NCBI RefSeq assembly: GCF_017826695.1
Contig: NZ_JAFFZW010000003.1
Location: forward strand, 372,001-436,000
Source of the DNA: Pseudomonas alliivorans
GTDB taxonomy: Bacteria; Pseudomonadota; Gammaproteobacteria; Pseudomonadales; Pseudomonadaceae
Direction: 5' to 3'
DNA length: 64,000 nucleotides
Shown here in pieces: positions 44,645-53,186 of the stretch. Numbering within the stretch: position 1 is the first letter of the stretch; each line of letters opens with the position of its first letter. The notes under the pieces are model-generated. The model worked only from the letters and a program-made list of their open reading frames with translations. It searched no databases and was not told the origin of the DNA. Both the position numbers and the translations under genes were made by a program.

Positions 44645-45441
44645 GCACTCAACAACGGGGTTTGAACTGGTTCAACGCATTGAGCGCAGGTGCCACGCCG
44701 GTCGGCGGTCTGCCTGCGTCGCTCAAGGTCGCCGACGGCATGCTGGGCGAACAGCCGGTGCGTTTTCTGGCCGTGGTGGCCGATCCGGACAACCGCTTTC
44801 CCCGCGCGCGCCAGGGCGAGGTCGGTCTGCTGGAAGGCTGGGGCCTGGCCAAGGCGGTGGACGAGGCTGTCGAGCTGGACCGTGAGCGACCTGACAAACG
44901 CGCGTTGATCGCCATCGTCGATGTGCCGAGTCAGGCTTATGGTCGTCGCGAAGAAGCACTGGGCATTCATCAGGCGCTGGCGGGGGCTGTGGACAGTTAT
45001 GCGCGGGCACGGCTGGCCGGGCATCCGGTGATCGGGCTGCTGGTCGGCAAGGCAATGTCCGGGGCGTTTCTGGCTCACGGTTATCAGGCCAATCGACTGA
45101 TCGCCCTGCGTGATCCTGGCGTCATGGTGCATGCGATGGGCAAGGCGTCGGCGGCCCGCGTCACCTTGCGCAGTGTCGAAGAGCTGGAAAAGCTCGCTTC
45201 GACCATTCCACCGATGGCGTATGACATCGACAACTACGCCAGCCTCGGGCTGCTGTGGGAAACCCTGTCGGTCAGCCAGATCGAGCAACCGGGCGCCGAC
45301 GATCTGGCCCAGGTGCGCAGCGTGCTGGGCAGTGCGATCGAGGACGTGAAGGCCAGTGGCACTGATCTGAGCAGTCGCTTGGGCGCGAGCAACCGTGCGG
45401 CATCGGCCCGTGTGCGCCAATTGCTGCGAGCGCAGTGGTGA
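44641..45441 (+). CDS. mdcE: Malonate decarboxylase gamma subunit
   Basis: The 266-residue partner of MdcD has the carboxyltransferase fold: VPSQAYGRREEALGIHQ, GHPVIGLLVGKAMSGAFLAHG, DPGVMVHAMGKASAARVTLR. It starts inside the mdcD stop (ATGA). Confidence 0.96.
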   Translation: MSTQQRGLNWFNALSAGATPVGGLPASLKVADGMLGEQPVRFLAVVADPDNRFPRARQGEVGLLEGWGLAKAVDEAVELDRERPDKRALIAIVDVPSQAYGRREEALGIHQALAGAVDSYARARLAGHPVIGLLVGKAMSGAFLAHGYQANRLIALRDPGVMVHAMGKASAARVTLRSVEELEKLASTIPPMAYDIDNYASLGLLWETLSVSQIEQPGADDLAQVRSVLGSAIEDVKASGTDLSSRLGASNRAASARVRQLLRAQW

Positions 45442-46073
45442 CGCATTTTTCATCGACCGTGCTGCCCCACGACTTGTTGTGGGGCATGCCGCTGTCCGCC
45501 TTGCCTGAAGACGCGCCTGACTGGGCTGTTGAAGCAGTGCTGGCCGGTCGGCCGGTGGTGGTGCGTCGTCAGGTTGTGGCGGCGGGGCAGGTTGCAGTCG
45601 GGCTGCGTGGTCGGACTCGTGAGCAGCGTTATGCAGCGATCATGGCGTGCGCGGACATTTCCCGTCGCGTCAGCCCGGAGCAGTTGGTGGATGGGGTCGA
45701 TGGCTGCCCGCACGATTGGCCTGCGTTGCGCGCCTTGCGTCTGATTCGTCCAGTCATGGATTCGCTGGAACTGAGTTGGGGCGTGGGTGGGAGTGCCGGA
45801 TTCGAACTGGCGAGCGGTTTTACGGCGCTGCATCAGGACAGCGATCTGGATTTGATCCTGCGCACGCCGCAGCCTGTAGAGCGCTGCTGGGCGGCCGAAC
45901 TGGTCGAGGCGCTGGAAACGGCCGTGTGCCGGATCGACGTTCAGTTGCAGCTCGAACAGGGCGCGGTTGCACTGCGCGAATGGGCGCGGCCGTCGGGTCG
46001 AGTGCTGCTCAAGCGCGCAAGCGGCGCGCGTCTGGTTGCCGATCCCTGGCAACTGGCCGAGGTCTGCGCATGA
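45438..46073 (+). CDS. mdcG: Phosphoribosyl-dephospho-CoA transferase (MdcG)
   Basis: The protein of about 211 residues attaches the prosthetic group to MdcC. It has the nucleotidyltransferase-like GGSAGFELASGFTALHQDSDLDLILR with the paired aspartates. GTG 45438 overlaps the mdcE stop by 4 bp (GTGA); a second GTG one codon earlier is possible. Confidence 0.95.
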   Translation: MTHFSSTVLPHDLLWGMPLSALPEDAPDWAVEAVLAGRPVVVRRQVVAAGQVAVGLRGRTREQRYAAIMACADISRRVSPEQLVDGVDGCPHDWPALRALRLIRPVMDSLELSWGVGGSAGFELASGFTALHQDSDLDLILRTPQPVERCWAAELVEALETAVCRIDVQLQLEQGAVALREWARPSGRVLLKRASGARLVADPWQLAEVCA

Positions 46074-47002
46074 GCAGCTTCTGGGTTTTTCCCGGTCAGG
46101 GTGCGCAGCAGGCGAACATGCTGCATCAGTTGCCGGACGATCCTGTGGTTCACGATTGCCTGCAGCAGGCTTCGACAGCGCTGGGTGAAGACGCCATGGC
46201 GCTGGATACCGCTCAGGCGCTGCAATCGACCCGCGCCGTTCAGTTGTGTCTGCTGATCGCGGGCGTGGCCTGCGCCCGGCTGTTGCAGGCGCGTGACTGC
46301 ACACCTGATTACGTGGCGGGGTTGTCCATCGGTGCCTACCCGGCCGCTGTGATCGCCGGTGCGCTGGCGTTCGACGATGCGGTTCGTCTGGTGGCGCTGC
46401 GTGGCGAGCTGATGCAAAGCGCCTATCCCGAAGGCTACGGCATGACGGCGGTCATCGGCCTGGATCAGGCGCAGGTCGAGGCGATGATCGGTCAGGTCCA
46501 TGAGGCCGGGACGCCGGTGTTTCTGGCCAATATCAATGCTGACAATCAGCTCGTGATCGCTGGCAGCGCCGAGGCGATGCGTCAGGTCGATCAGCTTGCC
46601 AGGGCTGTAGGCGCGGCCGCCATCAAGCGGCTGGCGGTCAGCGTGCCGTCGCATTGCTCGCTGCTCGAGGCGCCTGCGCAGACGCTGGCCGAGGCGTTCG
46701 CCAAGGTTGAAATCAGTAAACCGAACGTGCGCTACCTCAGCGGCAGCACTGCGCGGCCGATCATGGACGCTGAAAAGCTGCGTGACGATCTGGCCTTCAA
46801 CATGTGCCGGGTCGTGGATTGGCGCAGCACTGTGGAAACCGCCTACGAGCGGGGCGTGCGCCTGCAGATCGAATTGCCGCCCGGTGGCGTGCTGACCGGA
46901 CTGGCGCGCCGGGTGTTCGAGCAGGGAACGGCGGTGGCCTTTCAGGCTGCGCGTCTGGACAGCCTGGTTGCGCTATCGCGAGAGGAGGACGCCCGCACCT
47001 GA
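46070..47002 (+). CDS. mdcH: Malonyl-CoA:ACP transacylase of malonate decarboxylase
   Basis: The 310-residue acyltransferase has FPGQGAQQANML and the nucleophile serine in GLSIGAYPAAV, with the later SVPSHCSLL histidine. It primes the carrier with a malonyl group. It starts inside the mdcG stop; a longer upstream frame is not credible. Confidence 0.95.
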   Translation: MSSFWVFPGQGAQQANMLHQLPDDPVVHDCLQQASTALGEDAMALDTAQALQSTRAVQLCLLIAGVACARLLQARDCTPDYVAGLSIGAYPAAVIAGALAFDDAVRLVALRGELMQSAYPEGYGMTAVIGLDQAQVEAMIGQVHEAGTPVFLANINADNQLVIAGSAEAMRQVDQLARAVGAAAIKRLAVSVPSHCSLLEAPAQTLAEAFAKVEISKPNVRYLSGSTARPIMDAEKLRDDLAFNMCRVVDWRSTVETAYERGVRLQIELPPGGVLTGLARRVFEQGTAVAFQAARLDSLVALSREEDART

Positions 47003-47074
47003 GAGAGACGCCGTGCAGCTGCTACGAAGGACAAAAACAACAACTTCAGCAATGCAAACAGAGGAATAACAACA

Positions 47075-47470
47075 ATGATTATCTACGGTGTGGCGTTTTT
47101 GGCGTTTTGTACCCTGGTGGGTATCTTTATCGGCGAAGTTCTCGGCAAATTGATCGGTGTGCCTGCCAACGTCGGCGGTGTCGGTATCGCCATGTTGCTG
47201 CTGATCGGGCTCGGTAGCTATCTGAGCAAACGCGGCCTGTTCAGGGGCAAGACCGAACAGGGCGTCGAGTTCTGGAGCGCAATCTACATTCCGATCGTGG
47301 TCGCGATGGCTGCGCAGCAGAATGTCTATGGCGCGCTCAAGGGCGGTCCGATGGCGATCCTTGCTGGCACGCTGGCTGTAGTGGTTGCCTTTGCGATGGT
47401 TCCAGTGCTGACACGCATGGGCAAAGGCCAGACTGAAGTGCCTGCCGCCCCCACCAAGACGGCGGGGTAA
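47075..47470 (+). CDS. madL: Malonate transporter small subunit
   Basis: The 131-residue membrane protein (MadL/MdcL) has four hydrophobic segments, starting IIYGVAFLAFCTLVGIFIG. It forms a two-part malonate/Na+ symporter with the next gene. It lies 72 bp after mdcH. Confidence 0.93.
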   Translation: MIIYGVAFLAFCTLVGIFIGEVLGKLIGVPANVGGVGIAMLLLIGLGSYLSKRGLFRGKTEQGVEFWSAIYIPIVVAMAAQQNVYGALKGGPMAILAGTLAVVVAFAMVPVLTRMGKGQTEVPAAPTKTAG

Positions 47471-47475
47471 GGGTC

Positions 47476-48240
47476 ATGTACGAATCCATGATTAAAGTCA
47501 TCACCAGTTACGGGCTGATCAGCGGCTTTGCGGTGATAGGCATCACGATGTGGTTCTCTTACTGGCTTTCGGACACCTTTACCAAAGGCCGTCTGCACGG
47601 TTCGGCCATCGCCATCCTGCTGGGGCTGGTGCTCTCGTACATCGGCGGCGCAATGACCGGCGGGCAGAAGGGCGTTGTCGATCTGCCGCTGCTCTCCGGG
47701 ATCGGCTTGCTGGGCGGTGCGATGCTGCGGGATTTCGCGATTGTCGCCACGGCCTTTGGCGTCAACGTCAACGAACTGAAGCGGGCGGGCTATGTGGGCG
47801 TACTGTCGTTGTTCGTCGGCATCGGTACGTCATTCATTGCCGGTGTCGGCGTTGCGAGTGCGTTCGGATACACCGATGCGGTCAGCCTGACAACCATCGG
47901 CGCAGGGGCCGTGACCTATATCGTCGGCCCGGTCACCGGCGCAGCCATCGGCGCCAGTTCCGAAGTCATGGCGCTGTCCATTGCGGCGGGGTTGATCAAA
48001 GCGATTCTGGTGATGATCGCGACGCCCTTCGTGGCACCGTTCATTGGTTTGAACAACCCGCGCAGCGCGGTCATCTTCGGCGGGCTGATGGGAACATCGA
48101 GCGGCGTGGCGGGCGGGCTGGCGGCAACCGATCCGAAGCTGGTGCCTTATGGCTGCCTGACGGCTGCGTTCTATACCGCGTTGGGCTGCCTGCTGGGTCC
48201 GTCGCTGCTGTTCGTCATCATGCGCGGTCTGTTGGGATAG
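47476..48240 (+). CDS. madM: Malonate transporter large subunit
   Basis: The 254-residue protein (MadM/MdcM) has about eight hydrophobic segments including LLSGIGLLGGAMLRDFAIVA, AGAVTYIVGPVTGAAIGAS and GGLMGTSSGVAGGLAATDP. It starts 5 bp after madL and ends the plus-strand operon. Confidence 0.94.
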   Translation: MYESMIKVITSYGLISGFAVIGITMWFSYWLSDTFTKGRLHGSAIAILLGLVLSYIGGAMTGGQKGVVDLPLLSGIGLLGGAMLRDFAIVATAFGVNVNELKRAGYVGVLSLFVGIGTSFIAGVGVASAFGYTDAVSLTTIGAGAVTYIVGPVTGAAIGASSEVMALSIAAGLIKAILVMIATPFVAPFIGLNNPRSAVIFGGLMGTSSGVAGGLAATDPKLVPYGCLTAAFYTALGCLLGPSLLFVIMRGLLG

Positions 48241-48246
48241 TCTGGG

Positions 48247-48281
48247 CGCACCTCAGGCGCAGGTTGCGCTTGAGGTGCGTT
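48247..48281. terminator. Hairpin at the madM/mdcR convergent junction
   Basis: CGCACCTCA-G-GCGC pairs with GCGC-T-TGAGGTGCG across a short loop. It fills the gap between the two stop codons. No T-run follows, so it is a weak or factor-assisted terminator. Confidence 0.55.
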
Positions 48282-48285
48282 GCAG

Positions 48286-49215
48286 TCAGGTCGAATGCGG
48301 CTCCAGCAGCCGGTTCGCATACATCCTGCATTCCGCGACAAGCGCCAGCAGGTTGGGATCGCGCTCCTTGGACTTGAGAAACACCATGCCGATGTGTTGC
48401 TGCATCCGGTACCGCCGTTGCAGCGGGATCAGCCGCACGCGGTTCTCATACACCGCCGCGATACGTCCCGGCAGCAGTGCATAACCCACACCTGAACTGA
48501 CCATGCTCAACAGCGTGAAGATATCGTTGACCTGCATCGCCACCTTGGGCTCGAAGCCAGCTTGTTGGAACACGCGGATGCCGTCGCGGTGTGTGGCGAA
48601 GCCCTGGGTCAGGGTGATGAACGTCGCTTCACGCAGGTCGCTCAGGTCCACTTCGCTGTGTTCGGCAAACGGCGAGTCGGTGGGCACGGCCAGAAAGATG
48701 TCGTCCGAGAACAACGCAAGATGCTCGCAGTCCGGATCGTTGGTACTTTCATCCAGCGACACCAGCATCGCGTCCACCTCCATGTTCTTGAGCTTGTATA
48801 GCAAATCGATGTTGGAGCCCAGAATCAGGTCGATATTCAGCTCGCTGCGGCGAATCTTCAGCCCCATGATCAACTGCGGCACCGTCTTGACCGTCAGCGA
48901 ATACAAGGCCCCAAGCCGAAAGCGCGCCGCCGAGAAGCCTGCGGCCTGACGCGTCAGTTCCACGGTGGTGATGACGTCGTGCACCAGTTTCTGTGCACGC
49001 TCCTCAAGCACATAGGCACTTTCCAGCGGCGTCAGATTGCGACCTTCGTGCTTGAACAGCGGACAGCGCAGGGCGCTTTCCAGTGAATGAATGGCGCGAT
49101 GCACGCTGACGTTGCTGGTCTGCAATTCCGCCGCTGCGCGGGCCAGGTTTCCGGTGCGCATGAAGGCCAGGAAGATTTCCAGCTTCTTCAGGGTGAGTTC
49201 GTCATCGATCTGCAT
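48286..49215 (-). CDS. mdcR: LysR-family regulator of malonate use
   Basis: The protein of about 309 residues has the LysR helix-turn-helix (TLKKLEIFLAFMRTGNLARAAAEL then VSVHRAIHSLESAL). It is convergent with the mdc-mad operon, which is usual for MdcR in pseudomonads. ATG 49215 (MQIDDELTLKK) is chosen; the frame extends 13 codons further up. Malonate is the presumed effector. Confidence 0.88.
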   Translation of the reverse strand: MQIDDELTLKKLEIFLAFMRTGNLARAAAELQTSNVSVHRAIHSLESALRCPLFKHEGRNLTPLESAYVLEERAQKLVHDVITTVELTRQAAGFSAARFRLGALYSLTVKTVPQLIMGLKIRRSELNIDLILGSNIDLLYKLKNMEVDAMLVSLDESTNDPDCEHLALFSDDIFLAVPTDSPFAEHSEVDLSDLREATFITLTQGFATHRDGIRVFQQAGFEPKVAMQVNDIFTLLSMVSSGVGYALLPGRIAAVYENRVRLIPLQRRYRMQQHIGMVFLKSKERDPNLLALVAECRMYANRLLEPHST

Positions 49216-49370
49216 GGCGTGGCGCTTATTGTTGGTGTGGGGTGGATTGTGCACAACTCACTCAGGATTCGCTGCCTGAAATCTGTGCCGCAGACAGACG
49301 TGTTGCACTTTGTTTCAATAACCGGGAGCCTCTGCAATCAATGTCTTCGGTAAAACAGGGTATTACGCGG

Positions 49371-49985
49371 ATGTATTACGGAGAAAAATTCAACGCCTGG
49401 TCTCATCTGGTCGGCGCGGTGCTGGCAGCCGTCGGAGCGATCTGGCTGCTGGTCATGGCGAGTCTGCATGGTGATGTCTGGAAGGTGGTCAGCATGGCCA
49501 TTTATGGGGTCTGTCTGGTCACGCTCTACAGCGTCTCCACGGTTTACCACAGCGTCAAAGGGCGTCCGAAATCGATCATGCAGAAGGTCGATCACTTTTC
49601 GATCTACCTGATGATCGCGGGCAGTTACACACCGTTCTGCCTCGTGACCCTGCGCGGCCCATGGGGCTGGACCCTGTTCGGCATCGTCTGGGCGCTGGCG
49701 CTGATTGGCATCCTGCAGGAAATCAAACCTCGCTCCGAAGCGCGCATTCTCTCGATAGTGATCTACGCCGTGATGGGCTGGATCGTCCTGGTCGCCATCA
49801 AGCCGCTGCTGGCAGCGCTCGGCGTGGCCGGTTTCATATGGCTGGCCGGCGGCGGCATCCTCTACACCGTCGGCATCCTCTTCTTCGCCTACGACCACAT
49901 CCGCCACTGGCACGGTATCTGGCATCTGTTCGTGATCGGCGGCAGCCTGATGCACTTTGTGGCGATCTGTTTTTATGTGCTTTGA
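49371..49985 (+). CDS. Hemolysin III family membrane protein
   Basis: The protein of about 204 residues has seven hydrophobic segments and the YqfA/hemolysin III (PAQR-like) motifs EKFNAWSHLVGA, STVYHSVKGRPKSIMQKVDHFSIYLMIAGSYTPF and HIRHWHGIWHLFVIGGSLMHF with conserved histidines. ATG 49371 has CAGGG 10 nt upstream; ATG 49341 gives 10 more residues. Any lytic role is unproven. Confidence 0.9.
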   Translation: MYYGEKFNAWSHLVGAVLAAVGAIWLLVMASLHGDVWKVVSMAIYGVCLVTLYSVSTVYHSVKGRPKSIMQKVDHFSIYLMIAGSYTPFCLVTLRGPWGWTLFGIVWALALIGILQEIKPRSEARILSIVIYAVMGWIVLVAIKPLLAALGVAGFIWLAGGGILYTVGILFFAYDHIRHWHGIWHLFVIGGSLMHFVAICFYVL

Positions 49986-50049
49986 ATCGGGGGGCACGCG
50001 TAAAAATGATGACGGAATAAGCCCTCGCTTGCCATCGGACAATTGCTCA

Positions 50050-50077
50050 TTGATAAGTGCACCTATTTTGGTACACT
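50050..50077 (+). promoter_or_regulatory. Promoter and operator of the toxin-antitoxin pair
   Basis: TTGATA and TACACT are 16 bp apart. Between and over the -10 lies the inverted repeat AGTGCACC-TATTTT-GGTACACT (one mismatch), a good autoregulatory operator. The -10 ends only 6 bp before the ATG at 50084, so the message would be leaderless or nearly so. Confidence 0.75.
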
Positions 50078-50083
50078 CGGTGC

Positions 50084-50440
50084 ATGAGCAAAAAGCCCCC
50101 TACTCTAAGCGTCAGCTTTTTCTGCACGGAGGCAGGTAATGAACCCGTACGAGAATGGCTTGCCGAATTACCCCGAGATGACCGTAAGGCCATTGGTACC
50201 GACATCAAGACGGTGCAGTTTGGCTGGCCCATTGGAATGCCAGTGGTCAGAAAGATGGAGTCTGATCTCTGGGAGGTCAGAACCGATTTAAAAAATACGA
50301 TAGCCCGAGTGCTGTTCACGCTTTCGGGAAACACAATGGTCTTGCTTCATGGCTTCATCAAGAAGAGTGACAAGACCCCTGCGTCTGATCTGGCGACGAC
50401 CAGGCGACGCAAAGCGCTATTAGAGAGTAACAAGTCATGA
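50084..50440 (+). CDS. RelE/HigB-like toxin (phage Gp49-type)
   Basis: The 118-residue protein has the Gp49/HigB pattern: VREWLAELPRDDRKAIGTDIKTVQFGWPIGMPVVRKMESDLWEVRTDL, then ARVLFTLSGNTMVLLHGFIKKS. Toxins of this group cut mRNA on the ribosome. It precedes its antitoxin, as in HigBA, and overlaps it by 4 bp. The pair is less GC-rich than the genes around it, suggesting acquisition. Confidence 0.9.
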   Translation: MSKKPPTLSVSFFCTEAGNEPVREWLAELPRDDRKAIGTDIKTVQFGWPIGMPVVRKMESDLWEVRTDLKNTIARVLFTLSGNTMVLLHGFIKKSDKTPASDLATTRRRKALLESNKS

Positions 50441-50739
50441 ACAAGCATATAGGTTCCGATTTCGACGACTTTCTTGCTGAGCAAGGTCTCGCTGAAGAGG
50501 TGTCTGCTGCTGCTCTCAAGCGTGTGATCTCGTGGCAGCTTGCCGAGACCATGAAGCGTCAAAAAGTGAGCAAGAAGGCTTTGGCTGAACGCATGCACAC
50601 GAGTCGTTCTGCCGTCGACAGGGCTCTGGACCAGAACGACGCCGGGATGACGCTGGCTACGCTGGCCAGTGCTGCTCGTGCGCTGGGACAAAGGGTTGAA
50701 GTACGCCTTGTGCCAGAGTGGGACGAAGCTCACGTTTAA
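50437..50739 (+). CDS. XRE-type antitoxin (HigA-like)
   Basis: The 100-residue protein has a helix-turn-helix (MKRQKVSKKALAERMHTSRSAVDRALDQND) and starts in the toxin stop (ATGA). It would neutralise the toxin and bind the dyad at 50056-50077. Confidence 0.9.
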   Translation: MNKHIGSDFDDFLAEQGLAEEVSAAALKRVISWQLAETMKRQKVSKKALAERMHTSRSAVDRALDQNDAGMTLATLASAARALGQRVEVRLVPEWDEAHV

Positions 50740-50785
50740 GTACTGCGGACCTGTACAGTCCCAACGCCTGGCACTGCCGGGTTGG

Positions 50786-51505
50786 CTAGAAATCTCCCCA
50801 CAATTGCTGCGCCACGCTAAGCGCTACAACCGGGGCGGTTTCAGTGCGCAGGACGCGTGGGCCGAGGCGGGCGGCGTGGAAGCCGACGTTTTTGGCCTGA
50901 TCGACTTCAGCGTCGTTCAACCCGCCTTCCGGGCCGATGAGGAACGCCAGGCTTGCCGGCTTTTCGTGGCTGGTCAGGGGTTCGGCAACCGGGTGCAGGA
51001 CCAGTTTCAGGTCAGCTTCAGTCTGTTTCAGCCAGTCGGCCAGCGGCATCGGTGGATGGATCACCGGCACCACTGAACGGCCGCATTGTTCGCAGGCGCT
51101 GATCGCGATCTGCTGCCAATGCATCTGGCGTTTTTCCGCACGCTCGTCCCTGAGGCGCACTTCGCAGCGTTCGCTGACGATCGGGGTGATTTCGCCGACG
51201 CCCAGTTCGGTCGCTTTCTGAATCGCCCAGTCCATTCGTTCGCCCCGCGACAGACCCTGACCCAGATGGATACGCAGACCGGATTCGACCTGTCCGGCAA
51301 AGCATTCATCCAGTTGCACGCGCACGCGCTTCTTGCCGACTTCCAGCAAGGTGCCGCGAAACTCGCTGCCGGAGCCGTCGAACAGCTGCAGTGCGTCGCC
51401 TTCGGTCATGCGCAGCACGCGACTGATGTAATGCGCCTGGGCTTCGGGCAATTCGTGCTCGCCAAGGCTCAGGGGCGTGTCGGTGAAAAAGCGGGACAGT
51501 CTCAT
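50786..51505 (-). CDS. rsmE: 16S rRNA m3U1498 methyltransferase
   Basis: The 239-residue SPOUT enzyme methylates U1498 of 16S rRNA. Motifs are HYISRVLRMTEGDALQLFDGSG near the start, QKATELGVGEITPIVSERCEV, and the knot loops AFLIGPEGGLNDAEV and RLGPRVLRTETAPVVAL. It sits after bioA on the same strand. Confidence 0.97.
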   Translation of the reverse strand: MRLSRFFTDTPLSLGEHELPEAQAHYISRVLRMTEGDALQLFDGSGSEFRGTLLEVGKKRVRVQLDECFAGQVESGLRIHLGQGLSRGERMDWAIQKATELGVGEITPIVSERCEVRLRDERAEKRQMHWQQIAISACEQCGRSVVPVIHPPMPLADWLKQTEADLKLVLHPVAEPLTSHEKPASLAFLIGPEGGLNDAEVDQAKNVGFHAARLGPRVLRTETAPVVALSVAQQLWGDF

Positions 51506-51569
51506 GGTGTTTCTCTGTGGGCATACGGGTGTGTTTGTCTTGGGACGGTGTCGGCCGGTTCTCGCCGGA

Positions 51570-52976
51570 TCAGCCCGGATCCCTGAAATCCGGATGGAAA
51601 TTCTTGCGCACCGCCACGTTGATGCTGCTGCGCGTGGCGATGTCGATGCCTTCTGTGGCGACCTCGGCCAGAAAGTCGATCTGCTCCGGCGTGATCACGT
51701 AAGGCGGCAGGAAATACACCACGCTGCCCAGCGGCCTCAACAGCGCGCCGCGTTCCAGGGCATGCTGAAACACTTTCATGCCACGGCGCTCCTGCCATGG
51801 ATAGGCAGTCTTGCTGGCCTTGTCCTGAACCATCTCGATGGCGATCGCCATACCGGTCTGACGCACTTCGGCCACATGGGGATGATCCACAAGGTGCGCC
51901 GTGGCGGTTGCCATGCGTTGAGCCAGCGCCTTGTTGTTCTCGATGACGTTGTCCTGCTCGAAGATATCCAGTGTGGCGAGCGCTGCAGCACAGGCCAACG
52001 GATTGCCGGTGTAACTGTGCGAATGCAGAAAGGCCCGCAGGGTCGGGTAGTCGTCGTAGAACGCATCGTAGACATCATCGGTCGTCAGGCAGGCCGCCAG
52101 CGGCAGATAGCCTCCGGTCAGCGCCTTGGACAGACAGAGGAAATCCGGACGAATCCCTGCCTGTTCGCAGGCGAACATTGTGCCGGTGCGGCCGAAGCCC
52201 ACTGCGATTTCGTCGTGGATCAGGTGCACGCCATAACGGTCGCAGGCTTCGCGGAGCAGCTTGAGGTAGATCGGGTGATACATGCGCATGCCGCCTGCGC
52301 CCTGAATCAGCGGCTCGACGATCACGGCAGCCACGCTGGCATGATTCTCCGCCAGGGTCTGCTCCATGGCCGTAAACATAGTGCGCGAATGCTCTTCCCA
52401 GCTCATGCCGTCCGGGCGGTGGTAGCAGTCGGGGCTCGGCACTTTGATGGTGTCCAGTAGCAGCGCCTTGTAAGTTTCGGTGAACAGCGGCACGTCGCCG
52501 ACCGACATCGCTGCCATGGTTTCGCCGTGGTAACTGTTGGTCAGGGTCACGAAACGTTTTTTATCGGGCTGACCGCGATTGAGCCAGTAATGAAAGCTCA
52601 TTTTCAATGCGACTTCGATGCAGGACGAACCATTGTCGGCATAGAAGCAGCGTGTCAGGCCTTCCGGCGTGATCTTGACCAGACGCTCCGACAGCTCGAT
52701 CACCGGCTGGTGGCTGAAGCCGGCCAGGATCACGTGCTCCAGCTGATCGACCTGATCCTTGATGCGCTGATTGATGCGCGGGTTGGCGTGCCCGAACACG
52801 TTGACCCACCAGGAGCTGACGGCGTCCAGGTAGCGCTTGCCTTCGAAGTCTTCGAGCCACACGCCTTCACCCCGCTTGATGGGGATCAGCGGCAGGCTTT
52901 CGTGGTCTTTCATCTGGGTGCAGGGGTGCCACAGGACCTTGAGGTCACGCTGCATCCACTGGTCATTCAGGCCCAT
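51570..52976 (-). CDS. bioA: Adenosylmethionine-8-amino-7-oxononanoate aminotransferase
   Basis: The 468-residue class III aminotransferase makes 7,8-diaminopelargonate in biotin synthesis using SAM as amino donor. BioA features are LWHPCTQMKDH, SSWWVNVFGHANPRIN, HDEIAVGFGRTG and the PLP lysine in LSKALTGGYLPLAA. ATG 52976 has GGAG 7 nt upstream; a TTG two codons earlier is less likely. Other biotin genes are not in the window. Confidence 0.97.
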   Translation of the reverse strand: MGLNDQWMQRDLKVLWHPCTQMKDHESLPLIPIKRGEGVWLEDFEGKRYLDAVSSWWVNVFGHANPRINQRIKDQVDQLEHVILAGFSHQPVIELSERLVKITPEGLTRCFYADNGSSCIEVALKMSFHYWLNRGQPDKKRFVTLTNSYHGETMAAMSVGDVPLFTETYKALLLDTIKVPSPDCYHRPDGMSWEEHSRTMFTAMEQTLAENHASVAAVIVEPLIQGAGGMRMYHPIYLKLLREACDRYGVHLIHDEIAVGFGRTGTMFACEQAGIRPDFLCLSKALTGGYLPLAACLTTDDVYDAFYDDYPTLRAFLHSHSYTGNPLACAAALATLDIFEQDNVIENNKALAQRMATATAHLVDHPHVAEVRQTGMAIAIEMVQDKASKTAYPWQERRGMKVFQHALERGALLRPLGSVVYFLPPYVITPEQIDFLAEVATEGIDIATRSSINVAVRKNFHPDFRDPG

Positions 52977-53186
52977 TTGCAATCTCCGGGTAGCGACTCG
53001 CTTGAGGCGAGGACGAACAATCGCGCAAGCCTATGCAATGCCCGGCTGTGTCACAACCTTTGATGCAGTTTTAAGGGGCGACGGACATTGCTGGCGGCTA
53101 TCTGATGGCTCGCGTATCCTGCCTTGCTATTCGATGTTCCGGGCTGACTTGCCCAACCTTCCCCTTGTTTTTTCGGAGTTCACGGA

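Noticed and set aside
45647..46069. Long N-terminal extension of MdcH
   Set aside because: It lies over mdcG in another frame; FPGQGAQ, the family start, follows ATG 46070.
50084..50739. Part of a larger phage or defence island
   Set aside because: Only the toxin-antitoxin pair is present; both flanks are ordinary chromosomal genes.
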